In this document: one piece after another, positions 14,616-22,752 of the stretch
Layout of the letters: every line of letters starts with the position of its first letter
Numbering within the stretch: position 1 is the stretch's first letter
Source of the DNA: Gaiellales bacterium
GTDB taxonomy: Bacteria > Actinomycetota > Thermoleophilia > Gaiellales > JAICJC01
NCBI GenBank assembly: GCA_036273515.1
Contig: DASUHM010000097.1
Location: 1 to 32,271 of the forward strand
Direction of reading: 5' to 3'
Length of the DNA stretch: 32,271 bases
Made by a program: the position numbers and the translations under genes
Notes under the pieces: model-generated
Told to the model about the DNA's origin: nothing
The model's input: only the letters and a program-made list of their open reading frames with translations
The model's database searches: none

Positions 14616-15734
14616 TCAGTGGGCGTAGCGCTCGGCGTCGGCCCGGCGCAGCTCGAGGCCGTTGCCGGGCCGGGACAGGTCGGGGTGCAGGGCGCCGTCG
14701 ACCGGCTCGGCGACGCCGTCGAACAGGCGGCGCTCGATGCGGACGTGGTCGTGGAAGTACTCCAGGTGGCGCAGCGCGGGGGCGGCGCAGCAGGGGTGCA
14801 GGTGGATCGCCGGCCCGCAGTGCGCCGAGAGCTCGAGCGACCGGGCCTGGCAGAGCGCCGCGACGCGCAGGAATCCGGTGATGCCCTCGCAGCGGGTGAC
14901 GTCGGCCTGGAGGCAGTCGACGGCGCCGGCGGCGAGCATCCCCTGGAAGTACGGGAGCATGTAGCCGTACTCGCCGGCGGCGACGTCCATCCCGGCGGGG
15001 GCGCGGTCGCGGACGAGCCGCAGCCCCTCCAGGTCGTCCGACGACACCGGCTCCTCGAACCAGGTCACGCCGCGCTCGGCGGCGCGCGCGGCGAAGGCGA
15101 GCGCCTCCTTGCGGGAGAGGGCGCCGTTCGCGTCGACGAAGAGCTGGACGTCCGGGCCGATCGCCTCGCGAGCGACCCGCATGCGCTCCACGTCGCGGCC
15201 CGGGTCGCGCCCCACCTTCATCTTCACGCGCGGGATGCCGTCCTCGGCCCAGCCGCCGAGCTGCTCGGCCAGGCGGCGGTCGTCGTAGGACGTGAAGCCG
15301 CCGCTGCCGTACACCGGCACCGCCGTGCGCACGGCATCGAGCAGGGTGGCGAGAGGCAGCTCGAGCAGGCGCGCCTTGAGATCCCAGAGCGCCGTGTCGA
15401 CGGCGGCGATCGCCATCGAGGCGACCCCCGGGCGGCCGAGGTTGCGGCAGGCGCGCCCCATCGCCTCCCAGGCGGCGCCGACCGCCATCGCGTCGCGCCC
15501 GGCCACGACGTCGCGCAGAACGGACTCGATCACCGTGCCCGTCGCGGCGTTGCCGTAGGTGTAGCCGAGCCCGGTGTGGCCGCCGGCGTGGGCCTCGACG
15601 ACGACGATCGTCGTCGCGTCCCACTCGGCCGTCCCGTCTGACTCCGGCGCGTCGGTCGGTACCGTGAACGCGGCGACGTCGATGCCGTCGACCGCGACCT
15701 CGTGGGGCGGGCGGCGGACCTCCGTGGCTGCCAT
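14616..15734 (-). CDS. Enolase-superfamily enzyme (mandelate racemase / sugar acid dehydratase-like)
   Basis: A 372-residue enzyme. N-terminal capping domain, then a barrel with all superfamily residues: KMK (K171 and K173), metal ligands D201 in FVDANGA, E227 or E228 in WFEEPV and E255 in AGEYGY, and a candidate catalytic pair D278 (QADVTRCEG) and H305 (SAHCGPAIHLH). This is the mandelate-racemase group pattern, seen in aldonate/aldarate dehydratases. In this operon a sugar acid dehydratase fits, but substrate is not determined. The ATG at 15732-15734 overlaps the previous stop as TGATG, which fixes the start; a longer upstream frame exists but runs inside the ThDP gene. Confidence 0.9.
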   Translation of the reverse strand: MAATEVRRPPHEVAVDGIDVAAFTVPTDAPESDGTAEWDATTIVVVEAHAGGHTGLGYTYGNAATGTVIESVLRDVVAGRDAMAVGAAWEAMGRACRNLGRPGVASMAIAAVDTALWDLKARLLELPLATLLDAVRTAVPVYGSGGFTSYDDRRLAEQLGGWAEDGIPRVKMKVGRDPGRDVERMRVAREAIGPDVQLFVDANGALSRKEALAFAARAAERGVTWFEEPVSSDDLEGLRLVRDRAPAGMDVAAGEYGYMLPYFQGMLAAGAVDCLQADVTRCEGITGFLRVAALCQARSLELSAHCGPAIHLHPCCAAPALRHLEYFHDHVRIERRLFDGVAEPVDGALHPDLSRPGNGLELRRADAERYAH

Positions 15735-17521
15735 CAGCGGCCCGGGACGAGGCCGTGCGCCGCCTGGCGCAGCGATTCCTTGATCATGCGGCCCCGGTTG
15801 GGATCGCCGTGGACGACCGCCTCGGCGAAGCTCACCGCCTGCTGGAACGTGATGTGCGGCGGCAGCGGCGGCACCTCCGGGTCGGTGCGCACGTCGAGCA
15901 CGACCGGCCGGTCGGCCGCCAGCGCCTCGTCCCACGCCGCGCCGATCCGCTCGGGATCGTCGACACGGATCCCGTGCAGCCCGACGGCGGCCGCGTAGGC
16001 GGCATAGTCGAAGTCCGGGAGGTCCTGCGAGACCTCGAACTTCGGGTCGCCCTCCATGACTCGCTGCTCCCAGGTGACCTGGTTCAGGTCGTTGTTGTGC
16101 AGCACGAGGAAGATCAGCCGCTGGTCGGGCCAGAGATGCCGGTACCGCTTGACGGTCAGCATCTCGTTCATGCCGTTCATCTGGAACGCGCCGTCGCCGA
16201 CGAGCGCGATCACCGGCCGGTCCGGGTGGGCGAACTTGGCGGCGATCGCGTACGGGACGCCGGCGCCCATCGTGGCCAGGTTGCCGCTCAGCGACCCCAT
16301 CATCCCCTCACGGACGCGCAGGTCGCGGGCATACCAGTTCGCGGCCGAGCCCGAATCCGACGACAGGATCACGCGATCCGGCAGCCGCTTCGAGAGCTCG
16401 AAGAACACGCGCTGCGGATTGATCGGGTCGGCCCCGTCCATGGCGCGCTCCTCCATCAACCGCCACCACGCCGCGACGTTCTCCTCGATCTCGTCCCGCC
16501 AGCCGCGGTCGGTCTTGCGCTCGAGCAGCGGCCGCAGCGCCGCGAGCGTCGCGCCGGCGTCGCCGACGAGGTGCTCCTCCATCGGGTAGCGGATCCCGAT
16601 CATGCGCGCGTCGAGGTCGATCTGCACGCCGCGAGCGTTGCCCTCCTCGGGCAGGAACTCGGAGTACGGGAAGCTCGAGCCGACCATGAGCAGCGTGTCG
16701 CAGCCCATCATCAGGTCCCAGCTCGGCTTCGTCCCGAGCAGGCCGATGGCGCCGGTGACGTGCGGCAGGTCGTCCGGAATCACCGTCTTTCCGAGAAGCG
16801 CCTTGGCAATGCCGGCGCCGAGGGTGTCGGCGACCGCGAGCACCTCGTCCGCGGCGTGGACGGCCCCGGCGCCGACGAGCATCGCGACCCGCTCGCCCTC
16901 GTTCAGGATGGCCGCGGCCCGGTGCAGCTCTGCCTCGGACGGGAGCACCACGGGAGGCGTGTAGCCGATGGACGAGTGGACCGTCCCGTGCGCGTGGGGC
17001 GGCGTCTCGACCGCGTCCTCGGAGGCGAGGTCGTTGGGGACGATGATGCAGGTCACGGTGCGCTGGTCGCGGGCGATGCGCACGGCCCGGTCGACCAGGT
17101 GGCGCATCTGGGCGGGCTCGGTCGCCATCTCGACGAACTCGTGTGCGACGTCCTTGAAGAGGGTCGTCAGATCGACCTCCTGCTGGTAGCTGCCGCCGAG
17201 GGCGGAGCGGGCCTGCTGGCCGACGATGGCGACGACCGGCTGGTGGTCGAGCTTCGCGTCGTAGAGACCGTTCAGAAGGTGGATGGCGCCCGGGCCGGAG
17301 GTCGCGATGCAGACCCCGACCTCGCCCGTGAACTTGGCGTGGGCGCAGGCCATGAACGCGGCCATCTCCTCGTGCCGAACCTGGATCAGCTCGGGGTCGT
17401 TGTGCGCTCGCCGGAAGGCGCCCATGATCGCGTTGATCCCGTCGCCCGGGTAGCCGTAGATGCGCTCGACACCCCAGTCGCGCAGGCGCTGGAGCATGAA
17501 GTCGCCGACGTTCTGGGACAC
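15734..17521 (-). CDS. ThDP-dependent enzyme, pyruvate oxidase/acetolactate synthase-like
   Basis: A 595-residue three-domain enzyme. N-terminal pyrimidine-binding domain with VRHEEMAAFMACAHAKFTG (catalytic Glu at about 51); central domain at about 190-330; C-terminal diphosphate-binding domain with the ThDP motif VGDGAFQMNGMNEM (GDG 442-444) ending at LHNNDLNQVTWE. Overall it most resembles pyruvate oxidase-type 'thiamine pyrophosphate-requiring' proteins; whether it makes acetate, acetyl-phosphate or acetolactate is open. The GTG at 17519-17521 is preceded by GAGAGGTGA. It is the first gene of the five-gene operon and has a SigB/SigF-type promoter about 55 bases upstream. Confidence 0.92.
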   Translation of the reverse strand: MSQNVGDFMLQRLRDWGVERIYGYPGDGINAIMGAFRRAHNDPELIQVRHEEMAAFMACAHAKFTGEVGVCIATSGPGAIHLLNGLYDAKLDHQPVVAIVGQQARSALGGSYQQEVDLTTLFKDVAHEFVEMATEPAQMRHLVDRAVRIARDQRTVTCIIVPNDLASEDAVETPPHAHGTVHSSIGYTPPVVLPSEAELHRAAAILNEGERVAMLVGAGAVHAADEVLAVADTLGAGIAKALLGKTVIPDDLPHVTGAIGLLGTKPSWDLMMGCDTLLMVGSSFPYSEFLPEEGNARGVQIDLDARMIGIRYPMEEHLVGDAGATLAALRPLLERKTDRGWRDEIEENVAAWWRLMEERAMDGADPINPQRVFFELSKRLPDRVILSSDSGSAANWYARDLRVREGMMGSLSGNLATMGAGVPYAIAAKFAHPDRPVIALVGDGAFQMNGMNEMLTVKRYRHLWPDQRLIFLVLHNNDLNQVTWEQRVMEGDPKFEVSQDLPDFDYAAYAAAVGLHGIRVDDPERIGAAWDEALAADRPVVLDVRTDPEVPPLPPHITFQQAVSFAEAVVHGDPNRGRMIKESLRQAAHGLVPGR

Positions 17522-17574
17522 GGGGTATCACCTCTCGGGTCGGAGTTGCGGTCGGTCCACCTGCCAGACGGGTC

Positions 17575-17600
17575 GTACCCGCGCGCCTGCGCCGACAAAC
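17575..17600 (-). promoter_or_regulatory. SigB/SigF-type promoter of the five-gene oxidation operon
   Basis: Minus strand GTTT (17597-17600), 16 bases, GGGTAC (17575-17580). Predicted transcription starts near 17568, giving a leader of about 45 bases with a ribosome site before the GTG at 17521. It is back-to-back with the DUF892 promoter, 16 bases away. Confidence 0.75.
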
Positions 17601-17616
17601 CGCCCCCGCCATGTTC

Positions 17617-17642
17617 GTTTCCCGGATCGAGGCGGCGGGTAG
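17617..17642 (+). promoter_or_regulatory. SigB/SigF-type promoter of the DUF892 operon
   Basis: GTTT (17617-17620), 16 bases, GGGTAG (17637-17642). The DUF892 ATG is at 17682 with a GGAGGAGAG ribosome site between. DUF892 (YciE/YciF) proteins are known general-stress proteins, which supports the assignment. Confidence 0.75.
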
Positions 17643-17681
17643 TGCGGGCCTCCGACGGACAAACCACGGAGGAGAGACCCG

Positions 17682-18182
17682 ATGTTCGAGAAGCTCACAA
17701 CCGCCGAGGAGATCTACAGCTTCAAGCTCGGCGCCGCGCTCACGATGGAGCGCACGACGCTCGAGATGCTCGGAGATCTCGAGAACCACGCCCAGCGGGA
17801 CGATCTGAAGCGGCTGTTCCGCGAGCACGCGGGCGAGACGCAGCAGCACATCGCCAACATCGAGCGCGCGTTCCAGATGCTCGGTGAAGACGTCGACGAC
17901 TCGCCGTGCCCGGCGATCGAGGGCCTCGAGAAGGAGGGCCAGGCGACCATCAAGAAGACCGATGATCGCGTCGTCGATGCGGTGCTGCTCGCGAGTGCGA
18001 ACGAGACCGAGCACCACGAGATCGCCGTCTACGAGACGCTGATCACGAACGCCGAGGCGCGCGGCGCGACCGACGTCGCCGAGCTGCTGCGGCAGAACCT
18101 GGCACAGGAGCAGGCCGCCCTCGAGAAGGTCCGGGCCTTCGCGAAGCGGATCGCCCGCGACGGCGTCGCGGTCGGCGCGTGA
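17682..18182 (+). CDS. DUF892 ferritin-like protein (YciE/YciF type)
   Basis: A 166-residue all-helical protein. MFEKLTTAEEIYSFKLGAAL begins the first helix; metal-ligand-like pairs occur as E..H/H in REHAGETQQHIANIE and in ANETEHHEIAVYE, consistent with a four-helix ferritin-like di-iron bundle. DUF892 proteins are induced by osmotic and other stresses through SigB/RpoS-type sigma factors; their exact reaction is unclear. The start is certain, with GGAGGAGAG six to seven bases upstream. Its stop overlaps the next gene start (GTGA at 18179-18182). Confidence 0.92.
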   Translation: MFEKLTTAEEIYSFKLGAALTMERTTLEMLGDLENHAQRDDLKRLFREHAGETQQHIANIERAFQMLGEDVDDSPCPAIEGLEKEGQATIKKTDDRVVDAVLLASANETEHHEIAVYETLITNAEARGATDVAELLRQNLAQEQAALEKVRAFAKRIARDGVAVGA

Positions 18183-18691
18183 GCGGTGGCCACTCCCCCC
18201 TGGGCGCACTCGCCCGGGGGGCCGCCGCCGGCGTGGTCGGGACGGCCGCCATGACCGCGTACCAGACCCTTCGATCGGTTCGGAAGGGCACGCCGGTCCG
18301 GGAGGCGGTCGCCCCCGACCCGCCGGCCGGGTGGGAGGACGCGCCGGCGCCCGGCCAGGTCGGCTACCGGTTCGTCCGGGGCCTCTTCCAGAAGGACGTG
18401 CCTCCGGCCCGGGCGACGGCGATGACGAACGTCGTCCACTGGCTCTACGGCACGGCCTGGGGAGGCCTGTACGGGCTGGTCGAGGGGACCGCGGAGCTGA
18501 ATCCGCTGGTCGCCGGCACGGGATTCGGGAGCATCGTGTTCGCGAACGCGTACGTCGCCCTCCCGGCCATGGGCCTGTACGAGCCGCCCTGGGAGTACGA
18601 CGCGAAGACGCTCGGCATCGACTGGTCGTACCACCTCGTGTACGGGGTGACGACGGCCCTCGCGTTCCGGCTCCTCGAGCCGCGCGGCTGA
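18179..18691 (+). CDS. Membrane protein, unknown, coupled to DUF892
   Basis: A 170-residue protein from a GTG at 18179 overlapping the DUF892 stop. Hydrophobic, glycine-rich segments near residues 9-28 (ALARGAAAGVVGTAAMTAY), 85-102 (VVHWLYGTAWGGLYGLV), 113-131 and 148-163 suggest an integral membrane protein. The loop FQKDVPPARATAMTN between helices 1 and 2 is conserved-looking. I recall similar proteins near stress genes in actinobacteria but cannot name a family. Its stop is one base from that of the convergent gene. Confidence 0.8.
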   Translation: MSGGHSPLGALARGAAAGVVGTAAMTAYQTLRSVRKGTPVREAVAPDPPAGWEDAPAPGQVGYRFVRGLFQKDVPPARATAMTNVVHWLYGTAWGGLYGLVEGTAELNPLVAGTGFGSIVFANAYVALPAMGLYEPPWEYDAKTLGIDWSYHLVYGVTTALAFRLLEPRG

Positions 18692-18692
18692 G

Positions 18693-18992
18693 CTAGAGCG
18701 TCCGCGACGACCAGAGCACCGCAGCCAGGACGACGCTCGCCACGGAGATGGCGAGGCCGATGATCCAGGCGGCGATGTCCTGCGTCCCCATGATCGCCGC
18801 CGCGGCGACGCAGATCCCGACGATCCCGCAGGTCGCGACCACCCGCACGAACACCGACTCGACCCGGCGGCGGGGCCGCGACCGGCGGTGCAGGAACGGC
18901 GCGGCGGGCGGATCGAGCTCTCCGCTCTCTTCCGGTGCCGCAGGCCGCTCCTCTTCGGGCTCGAGCGGCGGAAGGGACTCGTTCTCGGACAT
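18693..18992 (-). CDS. Small two-helix membrane protein
   Basis: A 99-residue protein. The first 45 residues are acidic then basic and probably cytoplasmic and disordered (EPEEERPAAPEE, RRSRPRRR). Two membrane helices follow: VATCGIVGICVAAAAIMG and WIIGLAISVASVVLAAVLW. It starts nine bases after the stop of the YihY gene, so it is the second gene of that operon. No family recognised. Confidence 0.75.
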   Translation of the reverse strand: MSENESLPPLEPEEERPAAPEESGELDPPAAPFLHRRSRPRRRVESVFVRVVATCGIVGICVAAAAIMGTQDIAAWIIGLAISVASVVLAAVLWSSRTL

Positions 18993-19001
18993 CGTCTCGG
19001 C

Positions 19002-19985
19002 CTAGCCCCGGGGCGGAGCCTGGATCGTGTCGGCGGCCGGCTCCCCCCGCCGGAGCTCGCGGCTGCGCTCGGCCTCGGCGTTGATCTCGGCCCCCAGGAG
19101 GAGGGCGAGCGCGGAGAGCCAGAGCCACGTCAGCATGACGATCACGGCCGACAGGCTGCCCCACGTCTTGTTGTACGAGGCGAACCGGCTGGTGTAGAAC
19201 GCGAAGAGGCCCGACGCGATGAGCCAGACGACCACGGCGAACACGGCGCCCGGCGAGATGAACTGCCACTTCGGCGTCGAGACGTTCGGCGCCAGGAAGA
19301 GCACGATCGCGAAGATCGTCAGCAGGCCGAGGATGAGGATCGGCCACTGCCCGATCCACCAGGCCCAGGTGACGACGGTCGTGTTCCCGACCGCCGATCC
19401 GACCCACCGGGTCATGTGCGGCCCGAGCACGAGCAGGACGAACACGAGCGCAAACGCGACGACGCCCGCGATGATCATGACGAGGGCGACGAGCCGCTTC
19501 TTCGCGAAGTTCCGCGTCTCGTCCCGCTCATAGGCCAGGTTGGTGGCCCACATGACGGTCTGCACGGCGCCGGACAGCGACCACAGCGCCAGCACGAGGC
19601 CGACGACGATCATGATGATGCCGCCGTTGTGCGCCTGCGTCGTTCGGGTGAGGCTGGAACCGAGCAGCGAGACCGCACTCTTCGGCATCACCGACGAGAG
19701 GTGCTGCATGATCGTGTGCACCGCGCTCGGGCCGGCCAGCAGGCTGAAGCCTCCGAGGGCGACCAGCAGCGCGGACGGGATGGCCAGGAACGCGTTGTAT
19801 GCGACCGCCGAGGCCAGGTTGGTGACGTTGTCGTTCAACGCCGACTTGATTCCGCGGACCATGACCGCGAAGTAATCGCGCTTCGAGAGGTCTTTCAGGC
19901 CGGGATCGGCCAGCCGCGGCTCGTGGTGCTCGGGCTGGGGCGTGGGGTCTGCGGCCTGCGGAGATTCGGTGCGTTCCTTTGCCAT
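19002..19985 (-). CDS. YihY/BrkB-family inner membrane protein
   Basis: A 327-residue integral membrane protein with about six helices (for example YNAFLAIPSALLVALGGFSL, MIVVGLVLALWSLSGAV, ALVMIIAGVVAFALVFVLL, PILILGLLTIFAIVLFL, AVFAVVVWLIASGLFAFY and VIVMLTWLWLSALALLLGAE). Family hallmarks are SAVAYNAFLAIPSALL near the start and LLLGAEINAEAERSR at the end. YihY/BrkB proteins were once called ribonuclease BN; their function is not settled. The ATG at 19983-19985 is chosen because a SigB/SigF-type promoter sits at 20000-20025: the longer frame from 20009 would begin upstream of the transcription start. Confidence 0.9.
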   Translation of the reverse strand: MAKERTESPQAADPTPQPEHHEPRLADPGLKDLSKRDYFAVMVRGIKSALNDNVTNLASAVAYNAFLAIPSALLVALGGFSLLAGPSAVHTIMQHLSSVMPKSAVSLLGSSLTRTTQAHNGGIIMIVVGLVLALWSLSGAVQTVMWATNLAYERDETRNFAKKRLVALVMIIAGVVAFALVFVLLVLGPHMTRWVGSAVGNTTVVTWAWWIGQWPILILGLLTIFAIVLFLAPNVSTPKWQFISPGAVFAVVVWLIASGLFAFYTSRFASYNKTWGSLSAVIVMLTWLWLSALALLLGAEINAEAERSRELRRGEPAADTIQAPPRG

Positions 19986-19999
19986 GCGATCCGCCTCGG

Positions 20000-20025
20000 G
20001 TACCCGCACTCCGCGCGGGCGAAAC
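20000..20025 (-). promoter_or_regulatory. SigB/SigF-type promoter of the YihY operon
   Basis: Minus strand GTTT (20022-20025), 16 bases, GGGTAC (20000-20005), the same layout as at 17575-17600. The YihY ATG at 19985 follows at about 15 bases, with GAGGCGGA as ribosome site. This promoter decides the start codon. Confidence 0.7.
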
Positions 20026-20050
20026 CGGGAGTGTTGGCAGACCGCGTCCC

Positions 20051-20626
20051 GTGACGTCTCGCGCCGTCGTGCTGGTCGAGGGCCGCAGCGACGAGATCGC
20101 CGTCCGCACGCTGGCGCAGCGACGCGGCCGCGACCTCGCCGCCGAGGGCGTCTCGGTGCTCGCCGTCGGAGGCGCGCAGGCGATGGGCCACTTCCTCGCC
20201 ATCCACGGCCCCGCCGGCGCGAACGCGATCGTGGCCGGCCTCTGCGACGAGGGCGAGGAGCCGGATGTCCGCCGTGCCCTCGAGCAGGCGGGGCTCGACC
20301 CGGCGCCGGGCCGCGCCGGATTGGAGGCGCTCGGGTTCTTCGTCTGCGAACGCGACCTCGAGGACGAGCTCGTCCGCGGCCTGGGAGTCGAGGGCACCGA
20401 GGCCATCCTCGCCGCGCACGGCAAGCTCGGCGCCTTCCGCACCTACCAGAAGCAGCCTGCCCATCGAGCGCGAGCCGCTCCCGGCCAGCTGCGCGGCTTC
20501 CTCACCAACTGGAAGGTGGAGCTGGCCGGTCCGCTCGTCGAGGCGCTCGACCCCGCCCGCGTGCCGCGCCCGCTCGACGGGGTGCTCCGCGCGAGCGGTT
20601 GGCGCCCGCCAATCCGGGGGCGATAG
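20051..20626 (+). CDS. Stand-alone TOPRIM (OLD-type) domain protein
   Basis: A 191-residue protein from the GTG at 20051 (MTSRAVVLVEGRSDEIAVRT). VLVEG with E10 is the TOPRIM glutamate; VLAVGGAQAMGHFLA and AGLCDEGEEPDVRRAL give the second acidic region. This matches the TOPRIM domain found at the C-terminus of OLD-family ATP-dependent nucleases, here without an ATPase. The C-terminal part is helical (GQLRGFLTNWKVELAGPLVE). TOPRIM domains bind metal for nucleic-acid cleavage; a solo version may be a nuclease or a small DNA/RNA-binding protein. No ribosome site is visible, so it may be leaderless. Confidence 0.75.
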   Translation: MTSRAVVLVEGRSDEIAVRTLAQRRGRDLAAEGVSVLAVGGAQAMGHFLAIHGPAGANAIVAGLCDEGEEPDVRRALEQAGLDPAPGRAGLEALGFFVCERDLEDELVRGLGVEGTEAILAAHGKLGAFRTYQKQPAHRARAAPGQLRGFLTNWKVELAGPLVEALDPARVPRPLDGVLRASGWRPPIRGR

Positions 20627-20638
20627 CCTCGCCGCCGG

Positions 20639-22687
20639 ATGCTCGCGACCGGACGGCCACGTCGACGTCGACGCCGCATCGGCTTCCGCCGGCTGGGTCT
20701 CGCCGTGGCGGTCGTCGCGTTGCTGGTGGCGGGCGGCGCATGGGCCGAGAGCCGCGGCGGCGACGATGCCCACACCGTGCCCCGGACGGCGGCCAAGCCT
20801 GACCCGACGACGGCGGCGCCGGCTTCCGCGGCTGCTCCTCCCCGAAGGGCGCGGCGACGGCTCCGGATCGCCCTGATCGGCCATCTCCCGCAGGCGCTCC
20901 AGGATCCCGCGGTGACGGCGCTCGGCGGCGCGGTCTACGCGTTCGGCGGCCTCGAGGACTCCCAGGCGTCGTCCGCGTCCGTGGTGCGGGTCGCCCCGGG
21001 CAGCGTCCAGGCGCTGAAGCCGCTCCCGACGCCGCTGCACGACGCCGCGGCCGCCGTCGTCGGGGGCCGGCTCTACGTGCTCGGCGGTGGCCAGACCACG
21101 AGCTACTCGGGCATCGGCCGCTACTCGCCGGGCTCCGGCGCGACGGCGCTGGTCGGGTCGCTGCCGACTCCCCTGTCCGACCTCGCGGCCGTGTCGACGG
21201 GATCGTCCGCCTTCCTCGTCGGCGGCTACACCGGCCAGGTCTTCTCGGATCACGTGCTGGCATACTCCGGCGGACGGCGGGCGCGGATCGCCGGGACGCT
21301 CCCGCAGGGCCTGCGCTACGCGGCCGTCGCGCAGCTGGCCGGCCGCGTGATGATCGCCGGGGGACGCACCGAGAGCGGTCCCACCCGCGACATCCTCTCG
21401 TTCGACCCGGCCACCGGTCATGTGACCCGCGTCGGCTCGCTGCCCCAGCCGCTGATGCACGCCGAGGCCGCGGCCCTCGACGGGGTGATGTACGTGATCG
21501 GCGGGATCACGGCCGCCGGCCGGCCGACCGACCAGGTGGTCGCCGTGGCGGCGTCGGGCCGGGCGCACGTCGTCGCGCGGCTCCCGCAGGCGCGGTCGGA
21601 CGCCGGCGTCGCCGCGACGCCCACGGGCATCGTCATCGTCGGCGGCTCAGACGGGACGCGACCGGTCTCATCCGTGCTCCGGCTGGGGTGGACGAACGCC
21701 CACGCGCCGGCGCACCGTCACCGCCGCCCCGCGGCGGGGCCGCTCCCAGCGATGTTCCACGGGCCGCTCCCCGGCGACCTCCTGATCGCCGACCGCGGCA
21801 ACAACCGGATGCTGATCGTGACCCCCGCCCACCACGTCATCTGGCAGTTCCCGCGCCCGGGCTCGAAGGTCAGCCTGTACTTCGACGACGACACCTTCTT
21901 CGCGCCGTCGGGTCACGAGATCATCTCCAACGAGGAGGAGCACCAGGACATCATCCGCGTCTCGTACCCGAGCGGGAAGCTGGTCTGGCGCTACGGGCAC
22001 CCGGGACAGGCGGGCTCCGCCCCCGGCTACATGAACACCCCCGACGACGCCTACGCGCTACCCGGTGGGCTGGTCATCGTGGCCGACGCGTACAACTGCA
22101 GGGTGCTCGAGATCCGCGGCCAGCGGATCGTCCGCATCCTCGGGACGACCGGCGTGTGCGTGCACAACCCGCCGGCGAGCTTCGGCGACATCAACGGCGA
22201 CACGCCGCTTCGCGACGGGCACGTGCTGATCAGCGAGATCAACGGCGGCTACATCGACGACATGACGCTGTCCGGCAAGCTCGTCCATGTCTACAGGGCG
22301 CCCGTGAGCTACGCCTCCGACCCGCAGCTCACCCGCAACGGCAACATCATCGTGGCCGACTACGCGCGGCCCGGCGGGGTGGTCATCCTCAACCGCCATA
22401 CCGGCGCCGTGATGTGGTCGTATCGCCCCTCATCGGGGCCCGGGATGCTCGACCACCCCAGCCTCGCCGCGATGCTGCCGAACGGCGACGTGATCGTGGG
22501 CGACGACTTCAACGACCGCGTGGTCGTCATCGACCCGCGGACGAAGAAGATCGTCTGGCAGTACGGCCATACCGCGGTCGGCGGGACGGCGCCCGGGTAC
22601 CTGCACATCCCCGACGGCTTCGAGTTCATCCCCGTCCGTCCGGACGGCAGCCCCGACCCGGCGATGATCTGGAAGACCCGGTACTAG
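20639..22687 (+). CDS. Secreted or membrane-anchored double beta-propeller protein (Kelch plus NHL/PQQ-like repeats)
   Basis: A 682-residue protein. A basic N-terminus (RPRRRRRRIGFRR) precedes one membrane helix (LGLAVAVVALLVAGGAW), then a Pro/Ala-rich linker to about 75. Residues about 80-345 hold Kelch-type repeats, each with a GG pair after a hydrophobic strand (VYAFGGLEDS, LYVLGGGQTT, AFLVGGYTGQ, VMIAGGRTES, MYVIGGITAA, IVIVGGSDGT). Residues about 370-670 form a second propeller (DLLIADRGNNRMLIV, GLVIVADAYNCRVLEI, GNIIVADYARPGGVVI, GDVIVGDDFNDRVVVI, IVWQYGHTAVGGTAPGYL). Both point to extracellular binding; ligand unknown. It follows the TOPRIM gene by 12 bases. Confidence 0.88.
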   Translation: MLATGRPRRRRRRIGFRRLGLAVAVVALLVAGGAWAESRGGDDAHTVPRTAAKPDPTTAAPASAAAPPRRARRRLRIALIGHLPQALQDPAVTALGGAVYAFGGLEDSQASSASVVRVAPGSVQALKPLPTPLHDAAAAVVGGRLYVLGGGQTTSYSGIGRYSPGSGATALVGSLPTPLSDLAAVSTGSSAFLVGGYTGQVFSDHVLAYSGGRRARIAGTLPQGLRYAAVAQLAGRVMIAGGRTESGPTRDILSFDPATGHVTRVGSLPQPLMHAEAAALDGVMYVIGGITAAGRPTDQVVAVAASGRAHVVARLPQARSDAGVAATPTGIVIVGGSDGTRPVSSVLRLGWTNAHAPAHRHRRPAAGPLPAMFHGPLPGDLLIADRGNNRMLIVTPAHHVIWQFPRPGSKVSLYFDDDTFFAPSGHEIISNEEEHQDIIRVSYPSGKLVWRYGHPGQAGSAPGYMNTPDDAYALPGGLVIVADAYNCRVLEIRGQRIVRILGTTGVCVHNPPASFGDINGDTPLRDGHVLISEINGGYIDDMTLSGKLVHVYRAPVSYASDPQLTRNGNIIVADYARPGGVVILNRHTGAVMWSYRPSSGPGMLDHPSLAAMLPNGDVIVGDDFNDRVVVIDPRTKKIVWQYGHTAVGGTAPGYLHIPDGFEFIPVRPDGSPDPAMIWKTRY

Positions 22688-22752
22688 CGCCGACAACTTG
22701 GCCCCACCAGGCCGTCGTCGATGACGAACGATCTCGACTGCCGTCGGTTTGG

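Noticed and set aside
15755-17887. 710-codon plus-strand open frame opposite the ThDP enzyme
   Set aside because: It is the longest open frame in the window but has no recognisable domains, no ribosome site, and lies over a clear ThDP gene and the start of DUF892.
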